From a bacterium UBP10_UBA1149 (GTDB lineage: Bacteria > Desulfobacterota > Binatia > UBA1149), in assembly GCA_002311335.1 (NCBI GenBank), contig DBZX01000010.1:510-18339 (forward strand): a DNA stretch of 17,830 nucleotides. The letters run 5' to 3'. The position numbers and the translations under genes are program-made. A model generated the notes under the pieces. That model was not told the origin of the DNA, did not search any database, and saw only the letters and a program-made list of their open reading frames with translations. This document shows, one piece after another, positions 7,652-14,625 of this stretch. Every line of letters begins with the position of its first letter. Positions within the stretch are counted from its first letter, which is position 1.

Positions 7652-8623
7652 TTACTCTTCGGTCTGCGAAGCCTCGCCCGACTCCAGGTCGTCGCCCTCG
7701 TCGCCGGCAAGGATGTCGGCGTTAATGCTGAGTCCCGACTTCTTCTTGATCGAGGCTATGAAATCGTCGGTCGCAGTGCGCCGCTTCAAGTTGACCAGGC
7801 GAACCCGTATCTGCGTCTTGACGTCATCAAATGATTTCTGTGCGCCGTCTTCACGACCGGTACGGCGCATGATGTGGTAACCGAAGCGTGTCTTCAGCGG
7901 GCCCACGAGCTGCCCGTCCTCTTCGAGTCCGAACGCGGCCTCCTCGAACTCCTTCACCATGCGGCCCCTGCCGAAAAACCCGAGGTCGCCGCCACGCTTG
8001 GCGTTTGACCGGTCAGTGGAGTGCTCGGCTGCCAGTTCAGCAAACGCGTCGGCGTCAGCTTCAATACTGGCCAGTATTTCACCGGCGAGTTCTTCCTCGG
8101 CCACCAGTATGTGGCTTACGCGCACCCGGTCGGTGGCAAACTCGGCCTTGTGATCGATGAAGTACTGGCGCACTTCGTCCTCGGTGACCGTGGCCGCCTG
8201 GCTCTCGCGCATCATTTTCTGCACGACCAGCCTGCGCTCGAGATCTCCTACCTGCTGCCGTATGGCCGAGTCCTGGTCGTAGCCGCGGGCCCGGCCCTCG
8301 TCGAATACTATTTCCGACACCAGGTGATTCTCGAGATACTGGACCTTCTTGTCCACGGTGTTGAGCGACGTGCGGGCGCGGGTGTTGAGCTTGTCGAGCA
8401 GAGCTTCAAAATCGGACTCGCTGAACGACTTGCCGTTGTATGTGGCGAGTGCCGGGCTGTCTGCCTGCTCCGCCACTGCCGCGGACCCAGCCTGTCCACC
8501 GTTGGAGGCATCTTCGCCACCGCCACAGCCAGCGATCATAAAAGCAGCTACCAGGATTGCCACAAGCGCTTGCCCGCGCGAACTCCCGAAACCCGAACCG
8601 TTACCAGCTGTAGCGATAAACAT
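7652..8623 (-). CDS. Lipoprotein peptidyl-prolyl cis-trans isomerase, parvulin/SurA-PrsA type
   Basis: A 323-aa exported foldase. A hydrophobic signal segment (LVAILVAAFMIAGC) ends in a lipobox with Cys33, so the mature protein should be lipid-anchored; Gly follows the Cys. A Gly/Ser/Ala-rich linker leads to a SurA_N/trigger-type helical region (about 60-165, YNGKSFSESDFEALLDKLN... to VRQYFIDHKAEF). The parvulin (PpiC) domain is at about 168-256: RVSHILVAEE, AELAAEHSTDRSNAKRGGDLGFFGRGRMVKEFEEAAFGL, GPLKTRFGYHIMRR. A polar tail follows. The start ATG 8623 has AGGAG 6 nt upstream (8630-8634); the adjacent ATG 8626 is possible. A longer frame to 8671 is rejected because it would begin beside the -10 box. 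It lies 92 bp downstream of selD on the same strand but has its own promoter. It probably helps fold envelope proteins. Confidence 0.92.
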   Translation of the reverse strand: MFIATAGNGSGFGSSRGQALVAILVAAFMIAGCGGGEDASNGGQAGSAAVAEQADSPALATYNGKSFSESDFEALLDKLNTRARTSLNTVDKKVQYLENHLVSEIVFDEGRARGYDQDSAIRQQVGDLERRLVVQKMMRESQAATVTEDEVRQYFIDHKAEFATDRVRVSHILVAEEELAGEILASIEADADAFAELAAEHSTDRSNAKRGGDLGFFGRGRMVKEFEEAAFGLEEDGQLVGPLKTRFGYHIMRRTGREDGAQKSFDDVKTQIRVRLVNLKRRTATDDFIASIKKKSGLSINADILAGDEGDDLESGEASQTEE

Positions 8624-8673
8624 CATTGTCTCCTCTCCCCCTGGCATTTGAATACATGCAGGAGCCAGCAATC

Positions 8674-8701
8674 ATTATACACGGCCGCGGGGCCCTGTCC
8701 G
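8674..8701 (-). promoter_or_regulatory. Sigma70-type promoter of the parvulin gene
   Basis: On the - strand a perfect TATAAT (complement of 8674-8679) is preceded, after a 16-bp spacer, by CGGACA (complement of 8696-8701), which matches 4 of 6 bases of TTGACA. Transcription would begin near 8667, giving a ~44-nt leader before ATG 8623. It is the clearest promoter in the window and shows the parvulin gene need not depend on the sel operon. Confidence 0.65.
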
Positions 8702-8728
8702 ACACTGAAATGACGTTACTTCAGTGTC
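8701..8728 (-). terminator. Hairpin spanning the selD stop codon
   Basis: Perfect 9-bp inverted repeat (GACACTGAA 8701-8709 and TTCAGTGTC 8720-8728) with a 10-nt loop that contains the selD TAA stop (8716-8718). There is no T-run after it on the - strand; GGACAGGGCCCC follows. It may end the sel operon transcript or protect its 3' end. Its base touches the -35 of the parvulin promoter. Confidence 0.45.
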
Positions 8729-9795
8729 ACCCTGATGCGTGTGCGCGGCCCGGCCGCCTGCACCTCGCCCACGATGGCGGGCCTGAGGCCGCGGTCGTGC
8801 AGGGCTTCCGCCAGTTGGTGAGCATCGTCGGGTCTGAGCGCCATGAGCAGGCCTCCCGAGGTCTGGGGATCAAGCAGGGCTTCTACGGTCGCCGGTTCCA
8901 CGTCGCGGCCCAGCGACAGGCGCCCCCCCAGGAACTCGCGGTTGCGACGGGCACCGCCGGTGGTGAAGCCAGCCTCGGCCAGGCGCGCAGTGCCCGGAAG
9001 CAGCGGTAACGCAGTCGAATCGAATACTATCTTGACGCCGCTCGAGGCAGCCACCATTTCGGCAGCGTGTCCAGCCAGCCCGAAACCGGTGACGTCAGTA
9101 CACGCGTGCACCCGGTAACGCAGCATCAGCGAAGCGGCGGTGTCGTTGAGCTCCACCATTGATTTAGCGACCGCATCTTCTTCGGCCTGCGTGGTCTTGC
9201 GCTGCTTGATGCCGGTCGAGACGATACCGGTGCCCAGCGCCTTGGTCAGGACCATCAGGTCTCCAGCCTTCGCGCCACCGTTGCGCACGATACGATCGGG
9301 GTGGACAAGCCCATTCACCGCCATACCGTACTTGAGATCGCTGTCTTCCACGGTGTGGCCACCGACGACCACGCCACCGCCGGCGCGCACTCTTTCATCT
9401 CCACCCGCCAGTACGGCCGTCAGCACCTCGCTACCCATCTCGCCGAGCGGGAAGGTAACTATGTTGAGCGCCGTTACGACCCGACCACCCATGGCGTAGA
9501 CGTCGCTCATGGCGTTAGCGGCGGCCACCTGGCCAAAGGTGTAGGGGTCATCGACCATGGGCGTAAAAAAATCCACGGTCGTCACCAGTGCCAGGTCCGA
9601 GCGCAGCCGGTAGACCCCCGCGTCTTCGCTGTCGGTCATCCCGGCCAGCAGGCGAGGGTCGTCGTTGGTCGGTAAACCACCCAGTATCCGGCCCAGGTCC
9701 GACGGACCCAGCTTGGAAGCTCAACCACCGGCCCGTGCTTTCTCGGTGAGCCTCACTGTCTCCCGACCCCTGGCCGTCTTCGCTTTCTTTGCCAT
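8716..9795 (-). CDS. selD: Selenide, water dikinase (selenophosphate synthetase), selenocysteine-containing
   Basis: Makes selenophosphate from selenide and ATP, the selenium donor for SelA. The conventional frame begins only at ATG 9639 (307 aa) and lacks the catalytic N-terminus. Reading upstream in the same frame gives ATG 9795, with AGGAG at 9804-9808 (8-nt spacing), and MAKKAKTARGRETVRLTEKA, then AGG-UGA-ASKLGPSDLGRIL. The UGA (9723-9721, codon 25) falls where SelD has its catalytic Cys/Sec; the essential Lys follows at 28. The full product is 359 aa, close to the usual ~350. Downstream hallmarks: LALVTTVDFFTPMVDDPYTFGQVAAANAMSDVYAMGG (split across about 64-100), GGHTVEDSDLKYG, TDVTGFGLAGH, DPQTSGGLL. 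A SECIS-like hairpin follows the UGA. It is last in selA-selB-selD, 40 bp after selB, so the Sec factors needed to read its UGA are co-expressed. A natural stop with an internal restart at 9639 would remove the catalytic centre and is unlikely. Confidence 0.93.
9693..9720 (-). promoter_or_regulatory. SECIS element (SelB-binding hairpin) within selD
   Basis: On the - strand, immediately after UGA (9723-9721), a 9-nt spacer leads to an 8-bp stem pairing 9711-9704 (CTGGGTCC) with 9700-9693 (GGACCTGG). Two of the pairs are G-T wobbles; the apical 3-nt loop is GTC. The loop begins 17 nt after the UGA and its first base is G, which agrees with known bacterial SECIS geometry (short apical stem, G at the start of the loop, loop roughly 16-37 nt past UGA). 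The outer stem is not clearly extended. It also codes for LGPSDLG, so the hairpin coexists with conserved SelD residues. Confidence 0.75.
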
Positions 9796-9803
9796 GGAAA
9801 ACT

Positions 9804-9808
9804 CTCCT
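9804..9808 (-). promoter_or_regulatory. Ribosome-binding site of full-length selD
   Basis: AGGAG on the - strand, 8 nt before ATG 9795 and just after the selB stop (9838-9836). No comparable site precedes ATG 9639. This is direct support for translation starting upstream of the UGA. Confidence 0.75.
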
Positions 9809-9835
9809 CGCCCGACCGTGGCCGCCGCTGTGACT

Positions 9836-11752
9836 TCAGCGTTCGCGCAACAGCCGGTAGTCACCCGAACGGATTGTAACACCAGAATGGTCGAAGTAGT
9901 CAAGCAACGGAATAGAGTATTTTCGCGACGCGCCGATGAGGTCGCGAAAACCCGCCGCCGTGATCTTCTCGTTGTCGGCGAGGAAGTCTTTCAGCTGCTG
10001 TTCGAGCCCGGTTGCCACCGCCGCATCTACAATAAAATCAGGGCTTACGCGCACCACGAGGCCGCGCTCCTCGAGCACCCTGGCGATGCCGGCCAGGCGC
10101 CGGCGCTCGGTGCCCAGGCTGTCGGCCAGGTCGCCCGCAAACGGCGGCGTGCAGCCCGCCTCGGCCAGCAGGCCGCACAAGCGGTCGGCCAGCGCCTGGT
10201 CGCCCGCGTCGAGTTCGGCCCGGTGACCGGGCAGGAGCACGCGGCTGCCCGCCCGCTCGAGTATTCCGCCGGCGACCATCTCGTCGACAATCACACGAAA
10301 AATCTTTGCGTCCAGGGTGTCGCCGCCGACCCCAACGCTGCTCTCCCGCCGGAGCTGCTCCAACTCCAGCCCACCCGCGTCCTTGTTGTCGGACAGCCAG
10401 CCGCCAACGCGCTCAACCAGGCCATCGCGAAAAGCCTCCAGGCCGGCCGTGCTGACCACCAGCTGGGCCTTCTTGCTGTCGGGGAGCATGACCAACGACT
10501 CGCCCGTCATGGCGGCAAGCTCCCCCGGCTCTACGCCGAGAAAAATCGCCAGCTCCGCGGGCGAAGCCCCCAGCGAAGAAACAGCATCGAGATAGGCGAG
10601 CGCGCGTTCCGGCGTCGAGCCGTTCATCATGGTAGACAGTCTCTGCCCGACCCCGCTCTCGCGGGGGCGATGCCGGGGCGCTCGCGGCAACACCACGCTG
10701 CCACCGCCCAGGGTGCGGGCCGCCGTCTGATCGCGGATCACGAAGCGATCGCCGGCCAGAACAATGGCCGGCCGCGAAAGTACGAGCTGCGCCCATGCCC
10801 TGCCGCGTGGCTCGAGCGATTCGACACCGTCGAGCCACAGCACGCGCCCGGCCAGCTCGTCGGTGCCCACGTAGATCCTCACGCGTTCGTGCGACGCCAC
10901 CGGGTTGCGAGCCGAGGGACGCAGTTCGACCAGGGCGTCGAAGCGGTCGGTCTCTATCTCCACGCCAGGAGTCGCCACGGTGTCGCCACGCCCGGCCTGC
11001 GAACGGTCTACACCTGACAGGTTCAAAGCAACGCGCTGCCCGGCCCAGACCCGGTCCACCTTTTCGCCGTGCACCTGTATCTCGCGCACCCGGCCCCCGG
11101 CTCCCCCCGGCAATACTACTATTTCGTCACCCGGCGCGAGCGAGCCACCCGCCGCCGTGCCGGTAACGATCGTACCGTGCCCCTTGAGAACAAAGGACCT
11201 GTCGATAGGCATGCGGAACACCCCCGGTCGGTCGGGACGTTCGAGCTGGTCGAGGCCGGCAAACAAGACGTCGCGCAACTCTTCGATGCCTGCTCCGCTG
11301 CGCGCGCTCACCTCTTGTACGACCGAGTTTTCAAACGGCGTATCGGCGGCGAGTATCTGTATCTCTTCGCGCACGTCGGCAATGCGAGCGGCGTCGGCGA
11401 GATCGCACTTGGTGATAACGAAAATCATCGCCCGGGCTCCGAGCAGGTGAACGATGTCAAAGTGTTCCTCGGTCTGCGGCATCACGCCGTCATCAGCCGC
11501 CACTGTCATGAGCACGAGGTCAAAACCCTGGGCGCCGGCAAGCATCTGCCTGATGAAGCGTTCGTGTCCCGGTACGTCGACCAGCCCGACGCGTCCTCCC
11601 GAGGGGTGATCCATCCAGGCAAAGCCCAGCTCTATCGAGATGCCCCGCCGTTGTTCCTCGGGAAGGCGGTCGGTTTCGACCCCCGTGAGCGCCTTGACCA
11701 GCGCCGACTTGCCGTGGTCAATGTGCCCGGCAGTGCCTACGATCGCTTTCAC
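9836..11752 (-). CDS. selB: Selenocysteine-specific translation elongation factor SelB
   Basis: A 638-aa GTPase that delivers Sec-tRNA(Sec) to UGA codons marked by SECIS hairpins. The EF-Tu-like G domain has GHIDHGKS (9-16), the RGISIELGF switch region (36-44), DVPGHE (59-64) and TKCD (114-117). EF-Tu-like beta domains II/III follow (FRMPIDRSFVLKGHGTIVTGT...). Four winged-helix-type repeats make up the C-terminal ~260 residues; the last (EQQLKDFLADNEKITAAGFRDLIGASRKYSIPLLDYFDHSGVT, split into parts) is the SECIS RNA-binding module. Length is close to the family norm of about 610-640. The start is GTG 11752, whose GTGA overlaps the selA stop TGA by 4 bp, indicating translational coupling. Downstream selD carries the UGA that this factor should decode. 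Confidence 0.97.
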   Translation of the reverse strand: MKAIVGTAGHIDHGKSALVKALTGVETDRLPEEQRRGISIELGFAWMDHPSGGRVGLVDVPGHERFIRQMLAGAQGFDLVLMTVAADDGVMPQTEEHFDIVHLLGARAMIFVITKCDLADAARIADVREEIQILAADTPFENSVVQEVSARSGAGIEELRDVLFAGLDQLERPDRPGVFRMPIDRSFVLKGHGTIVTGTAAGGSLAPGDEIVVLPGGAGGRVREIQVHGEKVDRVWAGQRVALNLSGVDRSQAGRGDTVATPGVEIETDRFDALVELRPSARNPVASHERVRIYVGTDELAGRVLWLDGVESLEPRGRAWAQLVLSRPAIVLAGDRFVIRDQTAARTLGGGSVVLPRAPRHRPRESGVGQRLSTMMNGSTPERALAYLDAVSSLGASPAELAIFLGVEPGELAAMTGESLVMLPDSKKAQLVVSTAGLEAFRDGLVERVGGWLSDNKDAGGLELEQLRRESSVGVGGDTLDAKIFRVIVDEMVAGGILERAGSRVLLPGHRAELDAGDQALADRLCGLLAEAGCTPPFAGDLADSLGTERRRLAGIARVLEERGLVVRVSPDFIVDAAVATGLEQQLKDFLADNEKITAAGFRDLIGASRKYSIPLLDYFDHSGVTIRSGDYRLLRER

Positions 11753-13191
11753 TTGCCGCCTGTTGACCGCGGGTTGCCACCTGGCCGGGAAGCACCACCT
11801 GGCCGGGAGCCTTCTCCAACAAGAGACTCGGCGTCTTTGACCGCCACGAGGTCGAGCAGGAACACGTCGCCTTCTATGCGGCCGATGACCGGTCGCGGAA
11901 GCTCTCTGAACCTGCGAGCAATGCTGTCGGCACTGTCGGAAGGCGAAGTGACGGCCACGGCCCTCGACTCGATGTCTACGCCCGGTTGCGCACCGCTGCC
12001 CACGCGAGCGCGCGAAGGTCGCAACTCCACGCTGTAATCCTCGCCCAGCCAGCCAGCCACGAGCTCGGTGGCCCTGGCCCCGAGTTCATCGAGCACTTGA
12101 ACGTCCCGCGAAAGAAAATTCAGTGTCGGCACGAGCTTTTCGGGCTGGGGCTTGAAGCGATAAATCCTCAGCGTCGCGTCGAGAGCGGCCAGGGTCATCT
12201 TGTCGCAGCGCAGCGCGCGCTTGAGCGGACTGCGACGCAGTTGCTCGACGAGATCTCGACGGCCGACCACGATGCCACACTGCGGTCCGCCCAGCAGCTT
12301 GTCGCCACTGAAGGTCACCAGGTCGGCGCCCGCGCGCAGCCTGTCGGCCACGAGAGGTTCGCCGGGCAATCCCCAGCGCGACAGGTCGAGCAGAGCACCC
12401 GAACCGAGATCCTCAACCACGTGCAGGCCGGGCCTCGCCGACGCCAGCCCCGCCAGCTCGGCTATGGACACTGCCGAGGTAAAACCCTCCACACGGTAAT
12501 TGCTCGGGTGCACCTTGAGCAGCATGGCCGAATTAACGCCAAGGGCCTGTTCGTAATCGGCCAGGTGGGTACGGTTGGTGGTGCCGACTTCCCGCATCAA
12601 CGCGCCGCTGGCGGCCATGACATCGGGGATGCGAAACGAGCCACCGATCTCTACCAGTTCGCCGCGTGATACGAGCACCTCGCGGCCCTCGGCCAGCGAA
12701 GCCAGCGTGAGCAGGACGGCGGCGGCGTTGTTGTTGACCACCGTCGCGGCCTCGGCACCGGTGAGCGCCACCAGGTGCTGCTCGACGATCGAATCCCGGT
12801 CACCGCGGCCGGCGCTGTCTATATCGTACTCCAGGGCGCAGGGCGCGGTGGCGGCCCGCAGCGCCGCCTCGGCAGCCTCGTCTGCGAGCAGGGCGCGCCC
12901 GAGGTTGGTGTGAAGGATAACCCCGGTGGCGTTTACCATCTCGGCGGGCGCGGCCCGCTCGCCCGACTCGAGCAGCGCCGCCGCGGCCAGGCCAACAGCG
13001 TCGGCACTGAGCTCCTCGTCGGCCAGCTCTCCCTGCGCCAGCAGGACGCGCCGCAAGGCTTCGATGACCTTCCGGGTAGCCTCGACCAGTGCCGTCCGCG
13101 ACCAGCGCTCGAGCAGCGACCGCCCACGCGAGCCCGCGAGAACGCTGTCCACAGAGGGAAGATCGGCGAGTTTGTCTGAACGCGCAGCCAC
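11749..13191 (-). CDS. selA: L-seryl-tRNA(Sec) selenium transferase SelA
   Basis: PLP enzyme that converts Ser-tRNA(Sec) to Sec-tRNA(Sec) using selenophosphate; it works as a ring-shaped decamer in known bacteria. Hallmarks: LADLPSVDSVL at the N-terminus, NATGVILHTNLGRALL, LEYDIDSAGRGDRD, VVNNNAAAVLL, SRGELVEIGGSFRIPDVM, GTTNRTH, VEDLGSGAL and the PLP-lysine segment TFSGDKLLGGPQCG. GTG 13191 is chosen. It gives 480 aa with the PLP lysine at about 298, near Lys295 of the 463-aa E. coli enzyme, and leaves ~104 bp for divergent promoters. The longest frame, from ATG 13293, would add 34 residues unlike SelA (PRSSEGRSPSPPARLSGG) and leave 2 bp before the divergent gene. The C-terminal tail has a PGG repeat. 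The stop overlaps the selB start. Confidence 0.95.
   Translation of the reverse strand: MAARSDKLADLPSVDSVLAGSRGRSLLERWSRTALVEATRKVIEALRRVLLAQGELADEELSADAVGLAAAALLESGERAAPAEMVNATGVILHTNLGRALLADEAAEAALRAATAPCALEYDIDSAGRGDRDSIVEQHLVALTGAEAATVVNNNAAAVLLTLASLAEGREVLVSRGELVEIGGSFRIPDVMAASGALMREVGTTNRTHLADYEQALGVNSAMLLKVHPSNYRVEGFTSAVSIAELAGLASARPGLHVVEDLGSGALLDLSRWGLPGEPLVADRLRAGADLVTFSGDKLLGGPQCGIVVGRRDLVEQLRRSPLKRALRCDKMTLAALDATLRIYRFKPQPEKLVPTLNFLSRDVQVLDELGARATELVAGWLGEDYSVELRPSRARVGSGAQPGVDIESRAVAVTSPSDSADSIARRFRELPRPVIGRIEGDVFLLDLVAVKDAESLVGEGSRPGGASRPGGNPRSTGGK
11777..11808 (-). repeat. 14-bp direct repeat in the 3' end of selA
   Basis: CCACCTGGCCGGGA occurs at 11777-11790 and again at 11795-11808, an 18-bp period equal to six codons. 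It codes for a repeated R-P-G-G motif in the last residues of SelA, just before the selB start. It looks like a small in-frame duplication in a disordered tail. Confidence 0.7.
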
Positions 13192-13235
13192 GGCCGGTAA
13201 TCTGCCCCTTTCCCACCCGCCAGACAAACGGGCCG

Positions 13236-13257
13236 GAGGGGAGGGCGACCTCCCCTC
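13236..13257. promoter_or_regulatory. Perfect 9-bp inverted repeat between selA and the CCA-adding enzyme gene
   Basis: Arms GAGGGGAGG (13236-13244) and CCTCCCCTC (13249-13257) flank a 4-nt centre, GCGA. As RNA it would be a very stable hairpin in the selA leader, ending 44 nt before GTG 13191. On the other strand it lies in the leader of the nucleotidyltransferase gene with a GNRA-type loop. It could be an operator, an attenuation or leader structure, or a terminator stem; no T-run is present on either side. Confidence 0.5.
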
Positions 13258-13295
13258 GCTTGACCTTGGACGGTGCCGCGTGAAAGCATCCATGC

Positions 13296-14603
13296 ATGTC
13301 GCTGCGCGCCACAGCCACTGAGCTGGTCCAGAAGCTGGTGGACGCCGGCCACGTGGCTCTTTTTGCCGGCGGCTGCGTCCGCGATGTTCTTCTCAACCGC
13401 GAGCCGGGAGACTATGACATTGCCACCTCGGCCCGGCCCGAGCAGGTGGAATCCATATTCGATCGCACCGTTGCCGTTGGCCGCCGGTTCGGAATCCTGG
13501 TCGTGAACTACCGGGGCCACTCCTTCGAGGTAGCCACCTTCCGCAGCGACGGCGATTACCTGGACGGCCGTCACCCCGAAACGGTTACCTTCGCCGACGC
13601 CCACGCCGACTCCGATCGCCGTGACTTCACCATCAACTCGATGTTTGAAGACCCGCTCACCGATGAAATCATCGATTACAACAACGGCAAGCGCGACCTC
13701 GAGGCCGGCCTGGTCAGGGCGGTCGGCGACCCGGTCAAACGTTTTTCGGAGGACAGGCTGCGTATGCTGCGAGCCGTGCGTTTCGCGGCGCGCCTGGGTT
13801 TCGAAATCGACCCCGCCACCATGCAGGCCGCGCGCGACCACGCCGATACACTTGAACTGGTTTCGGCCGAGCGCATAGCCGACGAACTCGTACGCGTACT
13901 TACAGAAGGATCGGCCAGGCGCGGCTTGGAACTCATGGACGAGGCCGGGCTTCTCGAGATCGTGCTGCCTGAAATCACGGCGATGAAAGGCGTCGAGCAG
14001 GACAGCGACTTCCATCCCGAGGGCGACGTTTACGTACACACACTGGCCTGCATAGAACAGCTCGAAGCCGGCTGCACGACAACGCTCGCGCTCGGCCTCC
14101 TGCTGCACGACGTCGCCAAACCGCCCTGCCACGTGATCAGGGACGGACGACACACCTTCCATGGCCACACCCGCGACGGCAGTCGCATGGCCGAATCCAT
14201 ATGCCGCCGTCTGCGCATGAGTAACGCCACCATCGAGCGGGTATCGTTTCTCGTCGACCAGCACCTGCGCCACTGCAGCGCCAGGGACATGAAGCAGTCC
14301 ACGTTGAAGCGCTTCCTGGGCCAGGACGGGATAGAAGAACTACTCGAACTGGTGCGCATGGACGGCACGTCTTCGAGTTCAGACCTCGGCGATTACCAGT
14401 TCTGCATCGATTCGCTGCGCGACCTGCCCGAAGAAGTCATCAAGCCGGCGCCGCTGGTCACGGGGCACGATCTCGTGGAGATGGGCATGAAGCCCGGCCC
14501 GCGTTTCAAAGAACTACTGGCCACCGTCGAAGACGCCCAGCTCGAAGGCCGGCTGGAGACACGCGAGCAGGCGCTCGAGCTTCTCCGCGACCTGCTCGAC
14601 TGA
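13296..14603 (+). CDS. CCA-adding tRNA nucleotidyltransferase / poly(A) polymerase family protein with HD domain
   Basis: A 435-aa class II nucleotidyltransferase. The N-terminal head has FAGGCVRD (23-30), the catalytic metal-binding pair GDYDIAT (D39/D41), EVATFRSD, the RRDFTINSM motif (108-116) and ...KRFSEDRLRMLRAVRFAARLGFEID (148-172, in parts) that selects incoming nucleotides. An HD domain follows: H-T-L at 248, LLLHDVAKP with H271/D272, and FHGHTRDG with H288/H290. Most likely it adds or repairs the 3' CCA end of tRNA; a poly(A) polymerase role cannot be excluded from sequence alone, so no symbol is given. The HD domain in CCA enzymes can carry phosphatase or phosphodiesterase activity. 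ATG 13296 leads directly into family sequence; no strong ribosome site is visible. Divergent from selA and convergent with pepA (22 bp between stops). Confidence 0.93.
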   Translation: MSLRATATELVQKLVDAGHVALFAGGCVRDVLLNREPGDYDIATSARPEQVESIFDRTVAVGRRFGILVVNYRGHSFEVATFRSDGDYLDGRHPETVTFADAHADSDRRDFTINSMFEDPLTDEIIDYNNGKRDLEAGLVRAVGDPVKRFSEDRLRMLRAVRFAARLGFEIDPATMQAARDHADTLELVSAERIADELVRVLTEGSARRGLELMDEAGLLEIVLPEITAMKGVEQDSDFHPEGDVYVHTLACIEQLEAGCTTTLALGLLLHDVAKPPCHVIRDGRHTFHGHTRDGSRMAESICRRLRMSNATIERVSFLVDQHLRHCSARDMKQSTLKRFLGQDGIEELLELVRMDGTSSSSDLGDYQFCIDSLRDLPEEVIKPAPLVTGHDLVEMGMKPGPRFKELLATVEDAQLEGRLETREQALELLRDLLD

Positions 14604-14625
14604 GCGCCCCCGTCGCGGCTCGCAG

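Noticed and set aside
8021..8713. 230-aa open frame on the + strand
   Set aside because: Antisense to the parvulin gene, which has a lipobox, a parvulin domain, a ribosome site and a promoter.
8716..9639. selD as a 307-aa gene starting at ATG 9639, or as a broken pseudogene
   Set aside because: The missing N-terminus is present in the same frame, with its own ribosome site, and is interrupted only by a UGA at the catalytic position next to selA and selB; Sec insertion explains this better than decay.
9665..11017. 450-aa open frame on the + strand
   Set aside because: It lies wholly opposite selB and the selD N-terminus, which have unmistakable family motifs; its translation is Arg/Ala/His/Gln-rich with no domain, typical of an antisense shadow in high-GC DNA.
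12933..14273. 446-aa open frame on the - strand
   Set aside because: Antisense to the nucleotidyltransferase gene and overlapping the selA N-terminus in another frame; no family features.
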